A DNA stretch of 64,000 nt from a virus, in the IMG/VR virus record IMGVR_UViG_3300027917_000032, positions 1-64,000 of that record. One strand, 5' to 3'. The notes beneath the pieces are model-generated. The model did not search any database, was not told where the DNA came from, and saw only the letters and a program-made list of their open reading frames with translations. Shown piece after piece: positions 21,178-29,814 of the stretch. Each line of letters opens with the position of its first letter. Position 1 is the stretch's first letter. Both the position numbers and the translations under genes were made by a program.

Positions 21178-21657
21178 TCAACTCCACTTGGGTTTGGGTG
21201 TGTCATCTTCTTCGTCAAGCCGTGGCCGCAGTGGTCGCTCATTCTCCGGGATCATTTTTAAGAGCTTGTCGATAAATCTCTCCAGTTTTCGCATGTAATC
21301 GACGTTGCGATTATGTTCCACCGACGCTTCCCGCAGCAACTCTACCGACTGTTCAATAGCCGCTTTGTCGCGGGCCGCCTCCAGGTTCCTCTGTTGAACA
21401 ACACGCCGCGCTTCCTCCACCACTTTAATGTACGCCGTGTTCTGAGCCGCCAACTCTGTCACCATCGCTATCAAGGGCGCGGCCTGAGCCTGCGCTTGTT
21501 TCGTCGCCAGCACGTTAAGAGCTTCTTGCTGGACAATACGGTGTGCGTCTGTGATTTCACTGATTTGTTGAAACCGCACCGACTCCAAGTAGACTACCCA
21601 ACCTACCAGCAAACCCAGCAAAGATACGCATAAACAGCGATACAGAAAACTACCCAT
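21178..21657 (-). CDS. Membrane-anchored coiled-coil protein, 159 aa
   Basis: An N-terminal transmembrane helix (CVSLLGLLVGWVVYLESV) is followed by about 110 residues of heptad-rich coiled coil and an acidic, Pro-rich tail. The layout resembles inner-membrane spanins (i-spanins), which would fit a lysis role, but the genomic position does not confirm it. AGGAG 6 bases before the ATG. Confidence 0.6.
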   Translation of the reverse strand: MGSFLYRCLCVSLLGLLVGWVVYLESVRFQQISEITDAHRIVQQEALNVLATKQAQAQAAPLIAMVTELAAQNTAYIKVVEEARRVVQQRNLEAARDKAAIEQSVELLREASVEHNRNVDYMRKLERFIDKLLKMIPENERPLRPRLDEEDDTPKPKWS

Positions 21658-22351
21658 CAATTTCTCCTATGAGTTCAAGGTAACGTTGATGCAATTTTGC
21701 GCGGTTTCGGTAAACTGTCCACCTACTAATGCCCAGCCGATCCGATACTTCTTCGCAGGTGAGCCCCCACAAGGAGCGATCAAGTAACAGAGCACAAATC
21801 CCCGCCTCACGTTTCAGTTGCTCGACGCCCTCCAAGACTTCAAACTCAGTAAACCGTGGCTCCAGATAAGCATGTCCGTTATCAGTTACATCCGATTCCA
21901 CCACGCCGTAAACAGGATCGCGTCCAAGCCGACTATACTTGCGGTTCGTGCTTGGAGCCGCTGGACAAATGCCACGCAATCTTGCAACTTCATCTTCAAC
22001 AGCGGCACAGATATGGTTGAGAAGATACTGACCTACTGTTTGTGATACCAGTGTAGCTGGCTGTAAGTTGCCGATTGCACGAGTCATCGCCAGCAACCCG
22101 GCTGATACCATGTCGTCAAGGAACCTGCGTGTTACAGGCCAGTGATGCAAGTAGCGTCCGATAGTGTGCCGAAGCATCGCCAAGTGCCCAAGCACCAACC
22201 CGTCGCGCGCCTCTTTACACCCTGCCAGTGCCGGACCAACAAGTAAATCAACCTCTTCAGTTTCCAGGGGTTCGACATCATTCAACAGATCGTGTTTGAA
22301 AGGGCGAACCGTCTGTTGACTCGGCCTAAGTTTGACCATGTATTTTGACAT
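21650..22351 (-). CDS. Sigma70-family-like transcription factor, 233 aa
   Basis: Residues ~50-100 resemble sigma region 2 (LVLGHLAMLRHTIGRYLHHW, then DDMVSAGLLAMTRAI). The C terminus holds a region-4-type helix-turn-helix (LTCEEVSDRLGISRWTVYRN). The middle is short, as in phage or ECF-like factors. It could redirect host RNA polymerase to phage promoters such as the AAACGTAGCTACCATA element at the origin; that link is a guess. AAGGA lies before the ATG. Confidence 0.8.
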   Translation of the reverse strand: MSKYMVKLRPSQQTVRPFKHDLLNDVEPLETEEVDLLVGPALAGCKEARDGLVLGHLAMLRHTIGRYLHHWPVTRRFLDDMVSAGLLAMTRAIGNLQPATLVSQTVGQYLLNHICAAVEDEVARLRGICPAAPSTNRKYSRLGRDPVYGVVESDVTDNGHAYLEPRFTEFEVLEGVEQLKREAGICALLLDRSLWGLTCEEVSDRLGISRWTVYRNRAKLHQRYLELIGEIDG

Positions 22352-22363
22352 TGTAATTCCTTT

Positions 22364-22873
22364 CTATGTGACTCGTTGAATCTTCCAAAAACAACGGGGC
22401 GTGAACCAATGGTCGTACATCGCCTTGACGGGGTAAATCTGCCCGCCGTGGTTAGAGTCATACACCATCTTCTTTCTGCCGTCCCACGCAACCGCGTGGC
22501 CTTGCTGTTTCTTCGGTGCAGGAGGGATATAAACGCCGGTAAATACTCCGTCGTGTCCCTCCATGTGCCGCATGACACGGTGCCAGTTATCTGACTCACC
22601 GAGCCCGAAAAAGATTGGCCTAGCTGAACGCCCATCCGTATAAGGGGAAATTGTTGGCACAAGTTCAATAGGAGTACATGCAAATCCCATGTCCTGCATA
22701 ACTTCGATACACTCTTGCTCGTGAAAACCGGCTTTGAGACCTTTGACGCCGTAAGGCTCCTCTGCGCCAGGGTGGCCGATTTGCTTGATAAACCACGTCA
22801 CCGGGCGGTCCACGACCATCGCAAACGACGTGGGCAAGCACGACCAATAGTTAGGGTTTACCTGAAGCCTCAT
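22364..22873 (-). CDS. Papain-like (C39-type) cysteine peptidase-like protein, 169 aa
   Basis: Cys12 in NYWSCLPTSFAMVV fits the catalytic Cys of C39-like peptidases, and HAVAWDGRKKMVYDSNHGG supplies the His and Asp/Asn. Two helices lie between, as in the fold. C39 domains cleave double-glycine leaders, but related phage proteins have no proven substrate. GGAGG lies 7 bases before the ATG. Confidence 0.75.
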   Translation of the reverse strand: MRLQVNPNYWSCLPTSFAMVVDRPVTWFIKQIGHPGAEEPYGVKGLKAGFHEQECIEVMQDMGFACTPIELVPTISPYTDGRSARPIFFGLGESDNWHRVMRHMEGHDGVFTGVYIPPAPKKQQGHAVAWDGRKKMVYDSNHGGQIYPVKAMYDHWFTPRCFWKIQRVT

Positions 22874-23043
22874 TCATGTACCTCCCCGCCACGCCTTTGC
22901 TCGATTGCCACGCCCTGCAAATAGGCTTTCCGCTCTGCTTCTTTGCGACCGTTTTCATCGCCCGGTGAATAAGTATAGCAAAAGCCTTCGGAGCCATACC
23001 GCTTCCCTGGCTTCCCGTCTTTCTGACAATCTTCAATCGGCAT
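22870..23043 (-). CDS. Conserved phage-type small protein, 57 aa
   Basis: The frame reads MPIEDCQKDGKPGKRYGS then GFCYTYSPGDENGRKEAERK. As I recall, a small phage protein family has the same KPG-K-x-G-x-x-G-x-C-Y-T-Y pattern. It is preferred over another frame here (22851-23036) because its composition and family pattern are convincing. Function unknown. Confidence 0.72.
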   Translation of the reverse strand: MPIEDCQKDGKPGKRYGSEGFCYTYSPGDENGRKEAERKAYLQGVAIEQRRGGEVHE

Positions 23044-23278
23044 TACCCATATCTCCCAGATAGAAGAACACGCAAGCCACCACGATAAGCAACCCCATCA
23101 ACATAAGCACATCCATAACACCGCCTCCCGGTTTCTTTTCTCGCCGTATTCGGCAAACCAAATACGGACAGTGATGATAGTGATTACGCCATCGAGCTAA
23201 CGCAGCTTTGTAGGTGGTGTATTTACCACGCAACCTCCAAACTCCGTCATAGTCACAATACTCGACAACATACATCAT
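23033..23278 (-). CDS. Small membrane protein, 81 aa
   Basis: A basic N-terminal domain (RWRNHYHHCPYLVCRIRREKK) is followed by a C-terminal transmembrane helix (VLMLMGLLIVVACVFFYLG). An internal ATG with GGAGG before it could also produce the membrane part alone. It overlaps the next gene by 11 bp. Confidence 0.58.
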   Translation of the reverse strand: MMYVVEYCDYDGVWRLRGKYTTYKAALARWRNHYHHCPYLVCRIRREKKPGGGVMDVLMLMGLLIVVACVFFYLGDMGNAD

Positions 23279-23682
23279 AACTCTTCCCAGTTTTCGTTTT
23301 CAAGTTCGGCCATCAGATCATCAACAGTGGGCTCCTCATCCCACTTCGGTTTCCAGTAGTCTTTCCAGTTGGGGCTCGTGAACAGCTTGTCGTATTCATC
23401 ATCGTTGGCCCCGACCAGAATCCAGATGCCCACTCCGTACTCCGCCCACACCGGCCACTTCCGTCTCTGATCTTTCGTGAACGTATAGCTCACCGGGTTC
23501 TTCACGTCAATCCATCGCTGACCGTACTTCGGGTGCGAAATGAACAGGTCAGGGAAACCCTTTTGGAACATGTTGCCCTGCGTAACCTCGACAAGCCAGC
23601 CACGGGCTCGCAAGAACTTAATCAAGTCTTGCTGAATCTTCCACTCAGGACCATGCTTCTCTCGGATGTGGGGCTTATCCAT
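23275..23682 (-). CDS. VRR-NUC-like nuclease (PD-(D/E)XK fold), 135 aa
   Basis: GFPDLFISHPKYGQRWIDVKN contains the PD then D-x-K catalytic signature of the VRR-NUC / resolvase-like family, after an N-terminal helix (KIQQDLIKFLRARGW). Such stand-alone phage nucleases may resolve branched DNA. Located next to the DNA polymerase. Shine-Dalgarno weak, overlaps the upstream gene. Confidence 0.85.
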   Translation of the reverse strand: MDKPHIREKHGPEWKIQQDLIKFLRARGWLVEVTQGNMFQKGFPDLFISHPKYGQRWIDVKNPVSYTFTKDQRRKWPVWAEYGVGIWILVGANDDEYDKLFTSPNWKDYWKPKWDEEPTVDDLMAELENENWEEL

Positions 23683-23920
23683 ACTTATCCATAATCATCT
23701 TAGGAGGGGGTCCAAGCCGCAGGCGAAGTGTAGCTTCCCAATTCTTCCGCGCCCGCTCCCACTCCATGCGGTTCCACTCCTCCAAATCGGCCATGATAAA
23801 CTTACGGGTGCCCCACTCGCAGGCACGCATCTTCCCATGCACGCCGATGAACACGGGACCATCCTCCCACTGCCAGCCCTCGAAGCCTTCGGGCGTTGTC
23901 ACCTTACGAAGCTCATCCAT
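23675..23920 (-). CDS. Hypothetical protein, 81 aa
   Basis: The ATG at 23920 follows GAGG and overlaps the TGA of the Cys-rich gene upstream. Trp- and Arg-rich (EEWNRMEWERARKNWEATL), probably helical. Function unknown. Confidence 0.6.
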   Translation of the reverse strand: MDELRKVTTPEGFEGWQWEDGPVFIGVHGKMRACEWGTRKFIMADLEEWNRMEWERARKNWEATLRLRLGPPPKMIMDKYG

Positions 23921-24059
23921 CGGTTTCCTCGTGTTCTTTGATCCACTCCGGGGTGGCGTGAACATAGTCGTCGTCGCCGTGGCCCGCTAGACAAGCAGTA
24001 CCAGAAAGATGAATCTGACAAGTCTCGCACGGCCCGCTGCAATCGCTAAACAGTTTCAT
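23913..24059 (-). CDS. Cys-rich small protein, 48 aa
   Basis: MKLFSDCSGPCETCQIHLSG contains C-x4-C-x2-C, and a further Cys follows, suggesting a metal site. AGGAAG precedes the ATG, just after the polymerase stop. Its end overlaps the next ATG. Found from the codon-coupled overlap and family-like start; function unknown. Confidence 0.6.
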   Translation of the reverse strand: MKLFSDCSGPCETCQIHLSGTACLAGHGDDDYVHATPEWIKEHEETDG

Positions 24060-24073
24060 CGGCTTCCTCGTGC

Positions 24074-26605
24074 TTAAAGGGACCACTCAGATTCGATAGC
24101 TGCAAGATCAGCTTCGTCTTGGGCAGCGAACTCCAATTCGCAATCTGGTTCTGGCACGCCAAAGCTACCAGTTGCGCCTTCGTCAAGCGCTGCAGCCAGT
24201 TGACTCTCGATTCCTTGTCCATCGGTTTCCTCCGGGGGTTTGATGTGTACTAAATCCGAACCGCTGCCTTTTTCGCCCCAGTTTTCCAGCTTCTTAAACC
24301 ACTTCATGCCGATCAGCGGCACCTGGGGGCGGTACTCTTCGACCGCTTTCTCCACAATGGCAGCCACTTCATCCTCGTGACCTGGCCGCGTTACACACAT
24401 GATTTCGTCGTGGACGTTCATTGGAGCCACAATCCAGTCACTAACACCCGCAGGCTGCACGTCCCAGATACGCCGCTGCACGCGCTTCGTAATCTGAGCA
24501 CCGGGGGACTGGATTAAGTGGTTGTTGGCCGCGCGGGTGTTGCCAGCTTGAATCTGAAACGCCGCCCCGTAGATCGCGGACGATGTAGCACCGGCGACGC
24601 GCTGCTCGCGGTCGCGTCGCACCACTTTCAGATCGACCTTGTTCCAATGCTTCGGCGGGCGACGGGCCAAATTGAAAAGCTCTTTCGAGACGCGGTTCTC
24701 CAGCGTAAAGTAGCGGCGGAAACCAAGGAACGTCTCGGAGTAGTCATCCGGTTCGGTCCAGGTGATTGCAGTGCCGATACCTTCGGGTTGCTTCAACGCT
24801 TGGAACCGGGCAAATACATCCTCGCGGGACCGTTTGATACCGGGGTACTGCCGCTGGAATCGCACGAACGCTTCTTCGGCCACGGCAAGCGGAATAGCCA
24901 GCTTGTTGTGAATCGTGTTATGATCGCCGCCGTACAGCATAGCAAACACCGCTTGCTTGCCACGGGTATACATATCCAACTCTTTGTCCCCGTCCGACGC
25001 CAGAATCTCCTCATACGACGTACCGGGGTAAATAGCCTGCCCCATCAGAGCGTGAATCTTCTTACCCGAAAGCAACGCGGCCCTCAGAGCGGGGTCTTTG
25101 AACACAGCGTCGGCCAACGTGACTTCAAACGAATCGAAGTCACCGCCGCACAGAACCATCCCGTCCCACGCCAGCGGGAACATGCGTCGCACTTCTTCGG
25201 AGTGCTTGATACCTTGAGCGTTCAGCCCGTCGCCGCCCGACATGCGGGAGGAGAGCGTACCGATAACCTTAAAGCTCGCGTGAAAGCGGCCAGCCTTAAT
25301 CAGTTTGCTATGTAGCTCGACTTCTTTCGCGGCTTGTTTAATCTCCAGAATCTCCCGCGCTCGCTCTGAAGCAGGCATGGGGCCAAGATCAAGCTCGCCC
25401 TTGCCACGACAGCGGAGACAGCCATCCCCGAAACACTTGATACAAAGTTCGCCCGGCTCCTCCACAACCATTTCGTCGCGGATTTGCTCCAGGTTACTTT
25501 TCTTCGTAGAGTCATCAATCAGCAACGACTCCGTATCATCCATGCAATCACGAATGTATCGCCGCACTTGATCGGGTTTATTGATATTCACGGGCGACCG
25601 TGCGACAATTGCCTGCGCCTTTGCAAGAAGCTCTTTCGTTTGATCGGTGTCCACCACGAAACCGTGCCAGCGGACAGCCGCCACCATGCAGGAAAGCACG
25701 CTGTCATCGTCGCCCGGCTCGGGATGACCGAAGTGTTCGTCCAGCAGACGTGTGTACTTCACGTCGTCGCGGGCGTAACGACGCGCCTCTTCGTTTACGG
25801 CCCAGTATTGAATGTGTTTGTCGATTACGGCGGGCCATGCGTAGCCTTTAGAATCGCCATGCTTATCAAAGCACTCCCAGCCCTTATCAGGCGACGAAAC
25901 ACCGAGGGCGTAGGGAACGTAGCCAAGCTCAAAGGGACGATACTCTGGCGGAACCTCCACGTCTTTGAACGAGTGAAATTCTGGGTTGAGCCCCAGCGCA
26001 TACTCGGCCAGGTATTTGAGGCCGCCAGCCGGATTGAACATGAGACACACGTCTTTGAAGTCGGGGTCAATCTCGCCCTTCTTGTTCTTCCGGTCGTACA
26101 CCTGCCACTTCGGGGCGTTAGTGTCACGCCGCTTGGCAAAGAGGATGCCGTCAAGCTCCACCCGCTCCTCAAGCTCTTTCGCTAATGCACCCGCAAGCAC
26201 CGTGGGCACTTTGCGAATACGAACCGGGTCGCGGCTCATCAGGCATTGATACTTGTCCTGCCGAGAAATGAGCATCAGGTCAAGAGCCGACGCCGGTTTG
26301 ACGCACGGGCCGTCTCTACCCATCGGCTCCATTTCCGCAACCAGCGGGATGTTCGTCGCCGGGACCAGATCGGGCGGCAGCAGACGGAAGATGGTATAGA
26401 GCTTGCACAGATGAAACATATCGAAGCTGAGGTTGAAGCCAACCATCGCATATTGCATCAACTCTTCGATCAGGTCGCAAGACTCATGGGCCGGGCGGGT
26501 CCAGGGTTCAAACAGTTGAATCTCGCCGTCATCAATCGCGTACTGAATCAACACGGGCAGCCCGTGAAATCCACACGTCTCGCTGTCGAGGTAGAGTTTC
26601 TTCAC
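24074..26605 (-). CDS. Family A DNA polymerase with 3'-5' exonuclease domain
   Basis: This is the replicative polymerase. Exo motifs: LYLDSETCG (residues 4-12), GFNLSFDMF (56-64), YARDDVKYT (277-285). Polymerase motif A is the variant GGDFDSFEV (Asp489), motif B is RGKQAVFAMLYG (548-559) and motif C is NVHDEIMCV. A CIKC-x4-CLRC zinc-knuckle-like insertion at 388-399 sits between the exonuclease and palm domains. The GTG start at 26605 has GGGAGGAG 5 bases before it. 843 aa. Confidence 0.94.
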   Translation of the reverse strand: MKKLYLDSETCGFHGLPVLIQYAIDDGEIQLFEPWTRPAHESCDLIEELMQYAMVGFNLSFDMFHLCKLYTIFRLLPPDLVPATNIPLVAEMEPMGRDGPCVKPASALDLMLISRQDKYQCLMSRDPVRIRKVPTVLAGALAKELEERVELDGILFAKRRDTNAPKWQVYDRKNKKGEIDPDFKDVCLMFNPAGGLKYLAEYALGLNPEFHSFKDVEVPPEYRPFELGYVPYALGVSSPDKGWECFDKHGDSKGYAWPAVIDKHIQYWAVNEEARRYARDDVKYTRLLDEHFGHPEPGDDDSVLSCMVAAVRWHGFVVDTDQTKELLAKAQAIVARSPVNINKPDQVRRYIRDCMDDTESLLIDDSTKKSNLEQIRDEMVVEEPGELCIKCFGDGCLRCRGKGELDLGPMPASERAREILEIKQAAKEVELHSKLIKAGRFHASFKVIGTLSSRMSGGDGLNAQGIKHSEEVRRMFPLAWDGMVLCGGDFDSFEVTLADAVFKDPALRAALLSGKKIHALMGQAIYPGTSYEEILASDGDKELDMYTRGKQAVFAMLYGGDHNTIHNKLAIPLAVAEEAFVRFQRQYPGIKRSREDVFARFQALKQPEGIGTAITWTEPDDYSETFLGFRRYFTLENRVSKELFNLARRPPKHWNKVDLKVVRRDREQRVAGATSSAIYGAAFQIQAGNTRAANNHLIQSPGAQITKRVQRRIWDVQPAGVSDWIVAPMNVHDEIMCVTRPGHEDEVAAIVEKAVEEYRPQVPLIGMKWFKKLENWGEKGSGSDLVHIKPPEETDGQGIESQLAAALDEGATGSFGVPEPDCELEFAAQDEADLAAIESEWSL

Positions 26606-26802
26606 AGAATCTCCTCCCAAGGAATCTCGGTCGCTTTATCCGGCTGACCGTCACGAAACCGCAGCACAGTCCAAATGCGTTGGTCGGGCGGCTCGGGCGA
26701 CTGCTTGAGCCACCGTACCATTTCACGCTTCACCGTCCACGCCCCAATAACGCGGTAGGTGTTGTAGTTGTAGAACAACCAAATATAGCGGGCTCTTGCC
26801 AT
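26602..26802 (-). CDS. Hypothetical protein, 66 aa
   Basis: Trp- and Tyr-rich small basic protein. AGGAG lies 6 bases before the ATG; its end overlaps the polymerase start. Co-translation with the polymerase suggests a replication-linked role, but no motif supports one. Confidence 0.6.
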   Translation of the reverse strand: MARARYIWLFYNYNTYRVIGAWTVKREMVRWLKQSPEPPDQRIWTVLRFRDGQPDKATEIPWEEIL

Positions 26803-26811
26803 TGGACTCTC

Positions 26812-27051
26812 CTAGAATCTCGGCGCAGACACGATTCTGTACTTAAACTTGAAACCTTCATCTGTTTCCGTAACAATAATGGTATCACTATCCAAGTCAA
26901 CCGAAACCGACAGGGTATCAGGGTGCCCGCCGATATTTCGCAGATGGTGGTGATACGCTATTTGTCGGCACTGCCGCTTATCGGTTGTATAACCAGCCGA
27001 CAGGATTATATCGCCCATCGACCCAGCGATAAGGAAGATAATATCGCTCAT
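26812..27051 (-). CDS. Hypothetical protein, 79 aa
   Basis: The ATG at 27051 has AGGAG 5 bases upstream. Hydrophobic N-terminal stretch (IIFLIAGSMGDIILSAG), then a beta-rich acidic part. Perhaps membrane-associated. Bases 27073-27124 upstream hold two similar GTxACxAAACCAGGA elements and no gene. Confidence 0.58.
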   Translation of the reverse strand: MSDIIFLIAGSMGDIILSAGYTTDKRQCRQIAYHHHLRNIGGHPDTLSVSVDLDSDTIIVTETDEGFKFKYRIVSAPRF

Positions 27052-27124
27052 GTTCTCTCCTGGTTTAGTCACCCTAACAGCGATCTTAATGGGTATTTCG
27101 GGGTTCCTGGTTTGGTGACGGCTA

Positions 27125-27382
27125 CTATGAACCCTTGTTCGCCAACTCCGCGAGTACGTCGCCGTGGCACGGCTTAGGCTTACACCAACAGCCCAGCCGC
27201 TTACCTTTGAGGAAGCTCAGTTGGGCCATCAAGTGTGGCTGCGTCGGCACCCACGCCCGGTACTTCTCGACACACTCCTCCTGCGTGCCGTCTCGCCCCA
27301 CGATGAAGGGATTACCCCACTGCCCAGGGCGGCCAATGTAAACATCATAGTCATCGCGGCGGCAATTAACCACGGTTGTCAT
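27125..27382 (-). CDS. DUF4326-family protein, 85 aa
   Basis: The sequence follows the DUF4326 pattern closely: YDVYIGRPGQWGNPF near the start and GKRLGCWCKPKPCHGDVLAE at the end. The conserved Cys-x-Cys and Cys-His suggest a metal site. The family is frequent in phages and mobile elements; its function is unknown. ATG overlaps the upstream stop. Confidence 0.88.
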   Translation of the reverse strand: MTTVVNCRRDDYDVYIGRPGQWGNPFIVGRDGTQEECVEKYRAWVPTQPHLMAQLSFLKGKRLGCWCKPKPCHGDVLAELANKGS

Positions 27383-27596
27383 CGTCTACCTCAATGATAT
27401 AGTCGATCATGTCGCGGAGCATCAGTAGGTTTTCCTTTGTTTGAGCCATCTGATACTTTTCCAGGTCCAAGCACGTCGCCTTACTTAGCCACTCATCTAG
27501 CGACCAAGCCGGGTTAAAATTCATCGCGGCCCCGCTTAAAACAAACGAGACGCGCGTGCCCGCCGAAGGAACGTCGTACTTAAATTGAATCGTCAT
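27366..27596 (-). CDS. Hypothetical protein, 76 aa
   Basis: The ATG at 27596 has GGAG 6 bases upstream. Beta-rich N terminus, then helical and acidic C terminus. Function unknown. Confidence 0.58.
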   Translation of the reverse strand: MTIQFKYDVPSAGTRVSFVLSGAAMNFNPAWSLDEWLSKATCLDLEKYQMAQTKENLLMLRDMIDYIIEVDDDNRG

Positions 27597-27762
27597 CGAA
27601 CACTCCACGGTCAATTGCCTTCTCCAGATACTCGGCCAACCTGTTCAGCATCTTCTCGATTTCCACGCGGGTTGCGTCAATGTCGGTATCCTCCATCACT
27701 GGCTTAGCCGACGCATCGTAGAGGTAGTAGTAGACGAGGATTTGCATGTCGTCGCGCGTCAT
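27580..27762 (-). CDS. Hypothetical acidic protein, 60 aa
   Basis: Small helical protein with a long charged helix (TRVEIEKMLNRLAEYLEKAI). GGAG precedes the ATG. It overlaps both neighbours. Function unknown. Confidence 0.58.
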   Translation of the reverse strand: MTRDDMQILVYYYLYDASAKPVMEDTDIDATRVEIEKMLNRLAEYLEKAIDRGVFDDDSI

Positions 27763-27908
27763 TGGAGTCTCCGAATCTCTTGGTTGACTTCTGCCAACCG
27801 CTCTTTCAGTTTCGTCACGTCTTGCCGGAAGTACGCGCGCTCAATGGCGTGCTCGATTGCCTCTTGCTCAATCAGAAGTTCCTTCAGCCGCAGGAATTTG
27901 TCTCGCAT
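27759..27908 (-). CDS. Coiled-coil protein, 49 aa
   Basis: Entirely helical with heptads (RLKELLIEQEAIEHAIERA). The ATG overlaps the TGA of the upstream gene and its own TGA overlaps the next ATG, giving a chained operon. It fills what would otherwise be an empty stretch. Confidence 0.58.
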   Translation of the reverse strand: MRDKFLRLKELLIEQEAIEHAIERAYFRQDVTKLKERLAEVNQEIRRLQ

Positions 27909-28288
27909 CACTCTTCCCATAGCTCGTATTCATAGCTATCATTCGGGCCACGCAACTTAACTCCCAGCACGGGGGCCGTTCTCAGGATGCCTCTTCGGCG
28001 TTTCCGAAGCACCATCTTCAAACCGTACCCTATAATCTCAGGGAGGAAAATACCTGTCTCTGGGTCCATGCTGCCGAGTACAATGGCTTTGTCACGGGGC
28101 CAGAAGATTCGCTCGCTGGCGAAAATAACTACCCCTCTTTCGGGGGTGCCCACTTCAAGCTCATAGTGGTCGTCGGACATGGTAATCGCCACCCGCGTTT
28201 TTCGGGCCAATTTCCGCACGTTCACGCAGCCGTGGTCCCGGTGCCATGCTAGAAGCTCGGCTTGCTTTTTCAGGAGTTTGTTTCGCAT
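27908..28288 (-). CDS. Hypothetical protein, 126 aa
   Basis: The N-terminal basic helix (MRNKLLKKQAELLAWHRDH) is followed by a beta-rich domain and basic patch (VLRKRRRGILR). It lies just after the ParB-like gene. Could bind nucleic acid; not recognised. Confidence 0.58.
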   Translation of the reverse strand: MRNKLLKKQAELLAWHRDHGCVNVRKLARKTRVAITMSDDHYELEVGTPERGVVIFASERIFWPRDKAIVLGSMDPETGIFLPEIIGYGLKMVLRKRRRGILRTAPVLGVKLRGPNDSYEYELWEE

Positions 28289-28290
28289 AG

Positions 28291-29058
28291 TTACTCTTCA
28301 GTGCAAGTTTCATGCCAAAGTTGGTCATCGGTCAAAAACCCCGCTGCCCATGAAAGAGCATCGTAAGGATGCGGAAAAACACCGGCCATGTTTAATTTTG
28401 TCAACATTGTGACGATTTCCCGCCTCGACCGCGAGGAGCGCCGCGACGCCAGCAGTGTTCGTCCTTTGACGCCGCGACTACGCGCCGCCTCAATTTCCGT
28501 AGCCAATATAGCCTGATCCTTTGGACTTGTTCGGTAGAACTTCAACAAGTCTCTCATGCCGAACACGCCCGCAGCAACTTTGTCTTGTATCTCTTGAGAT
28601 AGCTCGCGGATTCGCCACCGCACCATCACCCACAGATAAGACTTGCATAACTCTTTAGCAATATGGGTAATTGGCACATCGTCGGAGTAGTTTTTCCACA
28701 AAGCCCGCGCTTCTTCAATAAGCGTCAAGTCTTTGCGCTCTAGGTTCTCCACAAGATTCAGTAACGATGCGGCTTCTGGCGTTAGCCCTGTCAACACTGT
28801 TGCCGCGATGGTTGACCACTTTAACAGGTACTTTGCCGCCGTGTAGCGTCTATGCCCAGCGATAATACGAAACTCGTAGTCGCCCTCCCACGGCTGCACT
28901 AGAATGGGCATTTGTAACCCGTGCTGCTTCATACTAGCGGCAAGCTCAGCACATGATTGCGGAGTGACCACGCTGCGACAGTTGAAGTCGGGATCGAGAT
29001 AAATAGCCGACAGCGGAAGCTCCAGCGTCTTATACTCGTCAAGTTCCGTATACTTCAT
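28291..29058 (-). CDS. ParB-like nuclease/CTPase-fold protein, 255 aa
   Basis: N-terminal ParB/Srx domain with FRIIAGHRRYTAAKYL and VENLERKDLTLIEEA, the two box motifs that bind CTP or act as a nuclease in relatives. A central helix-turn-helix-like region follows (HIAKELCKSYLWVMV). In phages, ParB-like proteins serve in regulation, DNA processing or partition. No ParA is visible. It is one of two in the window. Confidence 0.88.
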   Translation of the reverse strand: MKYTELDEYKTLELPLSAIYLDPDFNCRSVVTPQSCAELAASMKQHGLQMPILVQPWEGDYEFRIIAGHRRYTAAKYLLKWSTIAATVLTGLTPEAASLLNLVENLERKDLTLIEEARALWKNYSDDVPITHIAKELCKSYLWVMVRWRIRELSQEIQDKVAAGVFGMRDLLKFYRTSPKDQAILATEIEAARSRGVKGRTLLASRRSSRSRREIVTMLTKLNMAGVFPHPYDALSWAAGFLTDDQLWHETCTEE

Positions 29059-29411
29059 GGAAAGAGCCGATTGATCGTCACTTCAGGTGTCCAACTAATC
29101 CACGGCTTCTTTGCCGCCTCAAACTTCTTCGTGGATTCCATGTACCAACGCGCCGTGCGGCGACCGTTTCCATGATCGACAATCTCACGGTCATACTCCT
29201 TCATCATAGCGTCATCAATGCAATCCCGAAACGCGGTGTGGAGAATAGCAATCAAGCCGTGAATAACCAACTCCACGTCGAATGATCTGCGACCATCTTC
29301 ATAAGAAGTCAGCCGATGGGCGAGCATCGTCGTCAAGGTGGGGCAGTCGAGCCCCTGCGGATCGTCTGTGCCAACCCGAAACTTGAGGGTCACTTCGTAG
29401 TCCTGCATCAT
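29055..29411 (-). CDS. Hypothetical protein, 118 aa
   Basis: The ATG at 29411 has GGAG 8 bases upstream. Mixed alpha/beta with a Gly-Arg loop (HGNGRRTARWYME). It overlaps the ParB-like gene start. Function unknown. Confidence 0.58.
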   Translation of the reverse strand: MMQDYEVTLKFRVGTDDPQGLDCPTLTTMLAHRLTSYEDGRRSFDVELVIHGLIAILHTAFRDCIDDAMMKEYDREIVDHGNGRRTARWYMESTKKFEAAKKPWISWTPEVTINRLFP

Positions 29412-29761
29412 CGCGCTTTCTCCGGGAGTATGATTCTCAGTTGGAGGTACATCGTATTCTTCCCGCCTAGCTTCCGCCGAGTCTGACAGACAAGAGTGCC
29501 ATCCGGGTTCTTGTTCCACTTAGCTCCAATCAAACGGAGATTGTTGGTAATCCGCTCACGCAACGATACTTGGTGAGCGGCGTTCTTAGCCGACCACTCC
29601 AGTAGCAAATCGTAGGGCTTACGGCTCGGGCGAATCTTATCGGGCGTGGGAAAGTTGCCCGGCAGGTGATCGTGGAGCGTCTGCACCAGCCGAATCGCCT
29701 TCATCAATTTGCCAGCTTCATAAGTGAAGGCTTCAATGGTTTCAAGATACTTAGCGTTCAT
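29408..29761 (-). CDS. Hypothetical protein, 117 aa
   Basis: Helical N-terminal half, basic C-terminal half with KLGGKNTMYLQLRI. GAAGA just before the ATG. Function unknown. Confidence 0.58.
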   Translation of the reverse strand: MNAKYLETIEAFTYEAGKLMKAIRLVQTLHDHLPGNFPTPDKIRPSRKPYDLLLEWSAKNAAHQVSLRERITNNLRLIGAKWNKNPDGTLVCQTRRKLGGKNTMYLQLRIILPEKAR

Positions 29762-29814
29762 TCTTCGTAGTACACTCCATAGCCAAGTCGTTCGGATTCG
29801 CCATATTTAAGCAT
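29758..29814 (-). CDS. Possible micro-ORF, 18 aa
   Basis: The ATG overlaps the upstream TGA and the TGA overlaps the next ATG, so ribosomes could pass through all three. The peptide is MLKYGESERLGYGVYYEE. It might be only a translational coupler. Very short, so tentative. Confidence 0.3.
   Translation of the reverse strand: MLKYGESERLGYGVYYEE

Noticed and set aside
20930-21657. Spanin pair for lysis
   Set aside because: Topology fits loosely, but there is no lipobox, holin or endolysin nearby, so I left them as membrane proteins.
22851-23036. Minus-strand frame of 61 codons
   Set aside because: The frame at 22870-23043 carries a recognisable small phage protein pattern, so this one is a shadow.
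24518-25315. A long open frame on the plus strand opposite the DNA polymerase
   Set aside because: It is the antisense shadow of a firmly identified polymerase and its translation has no protein-like pattern.
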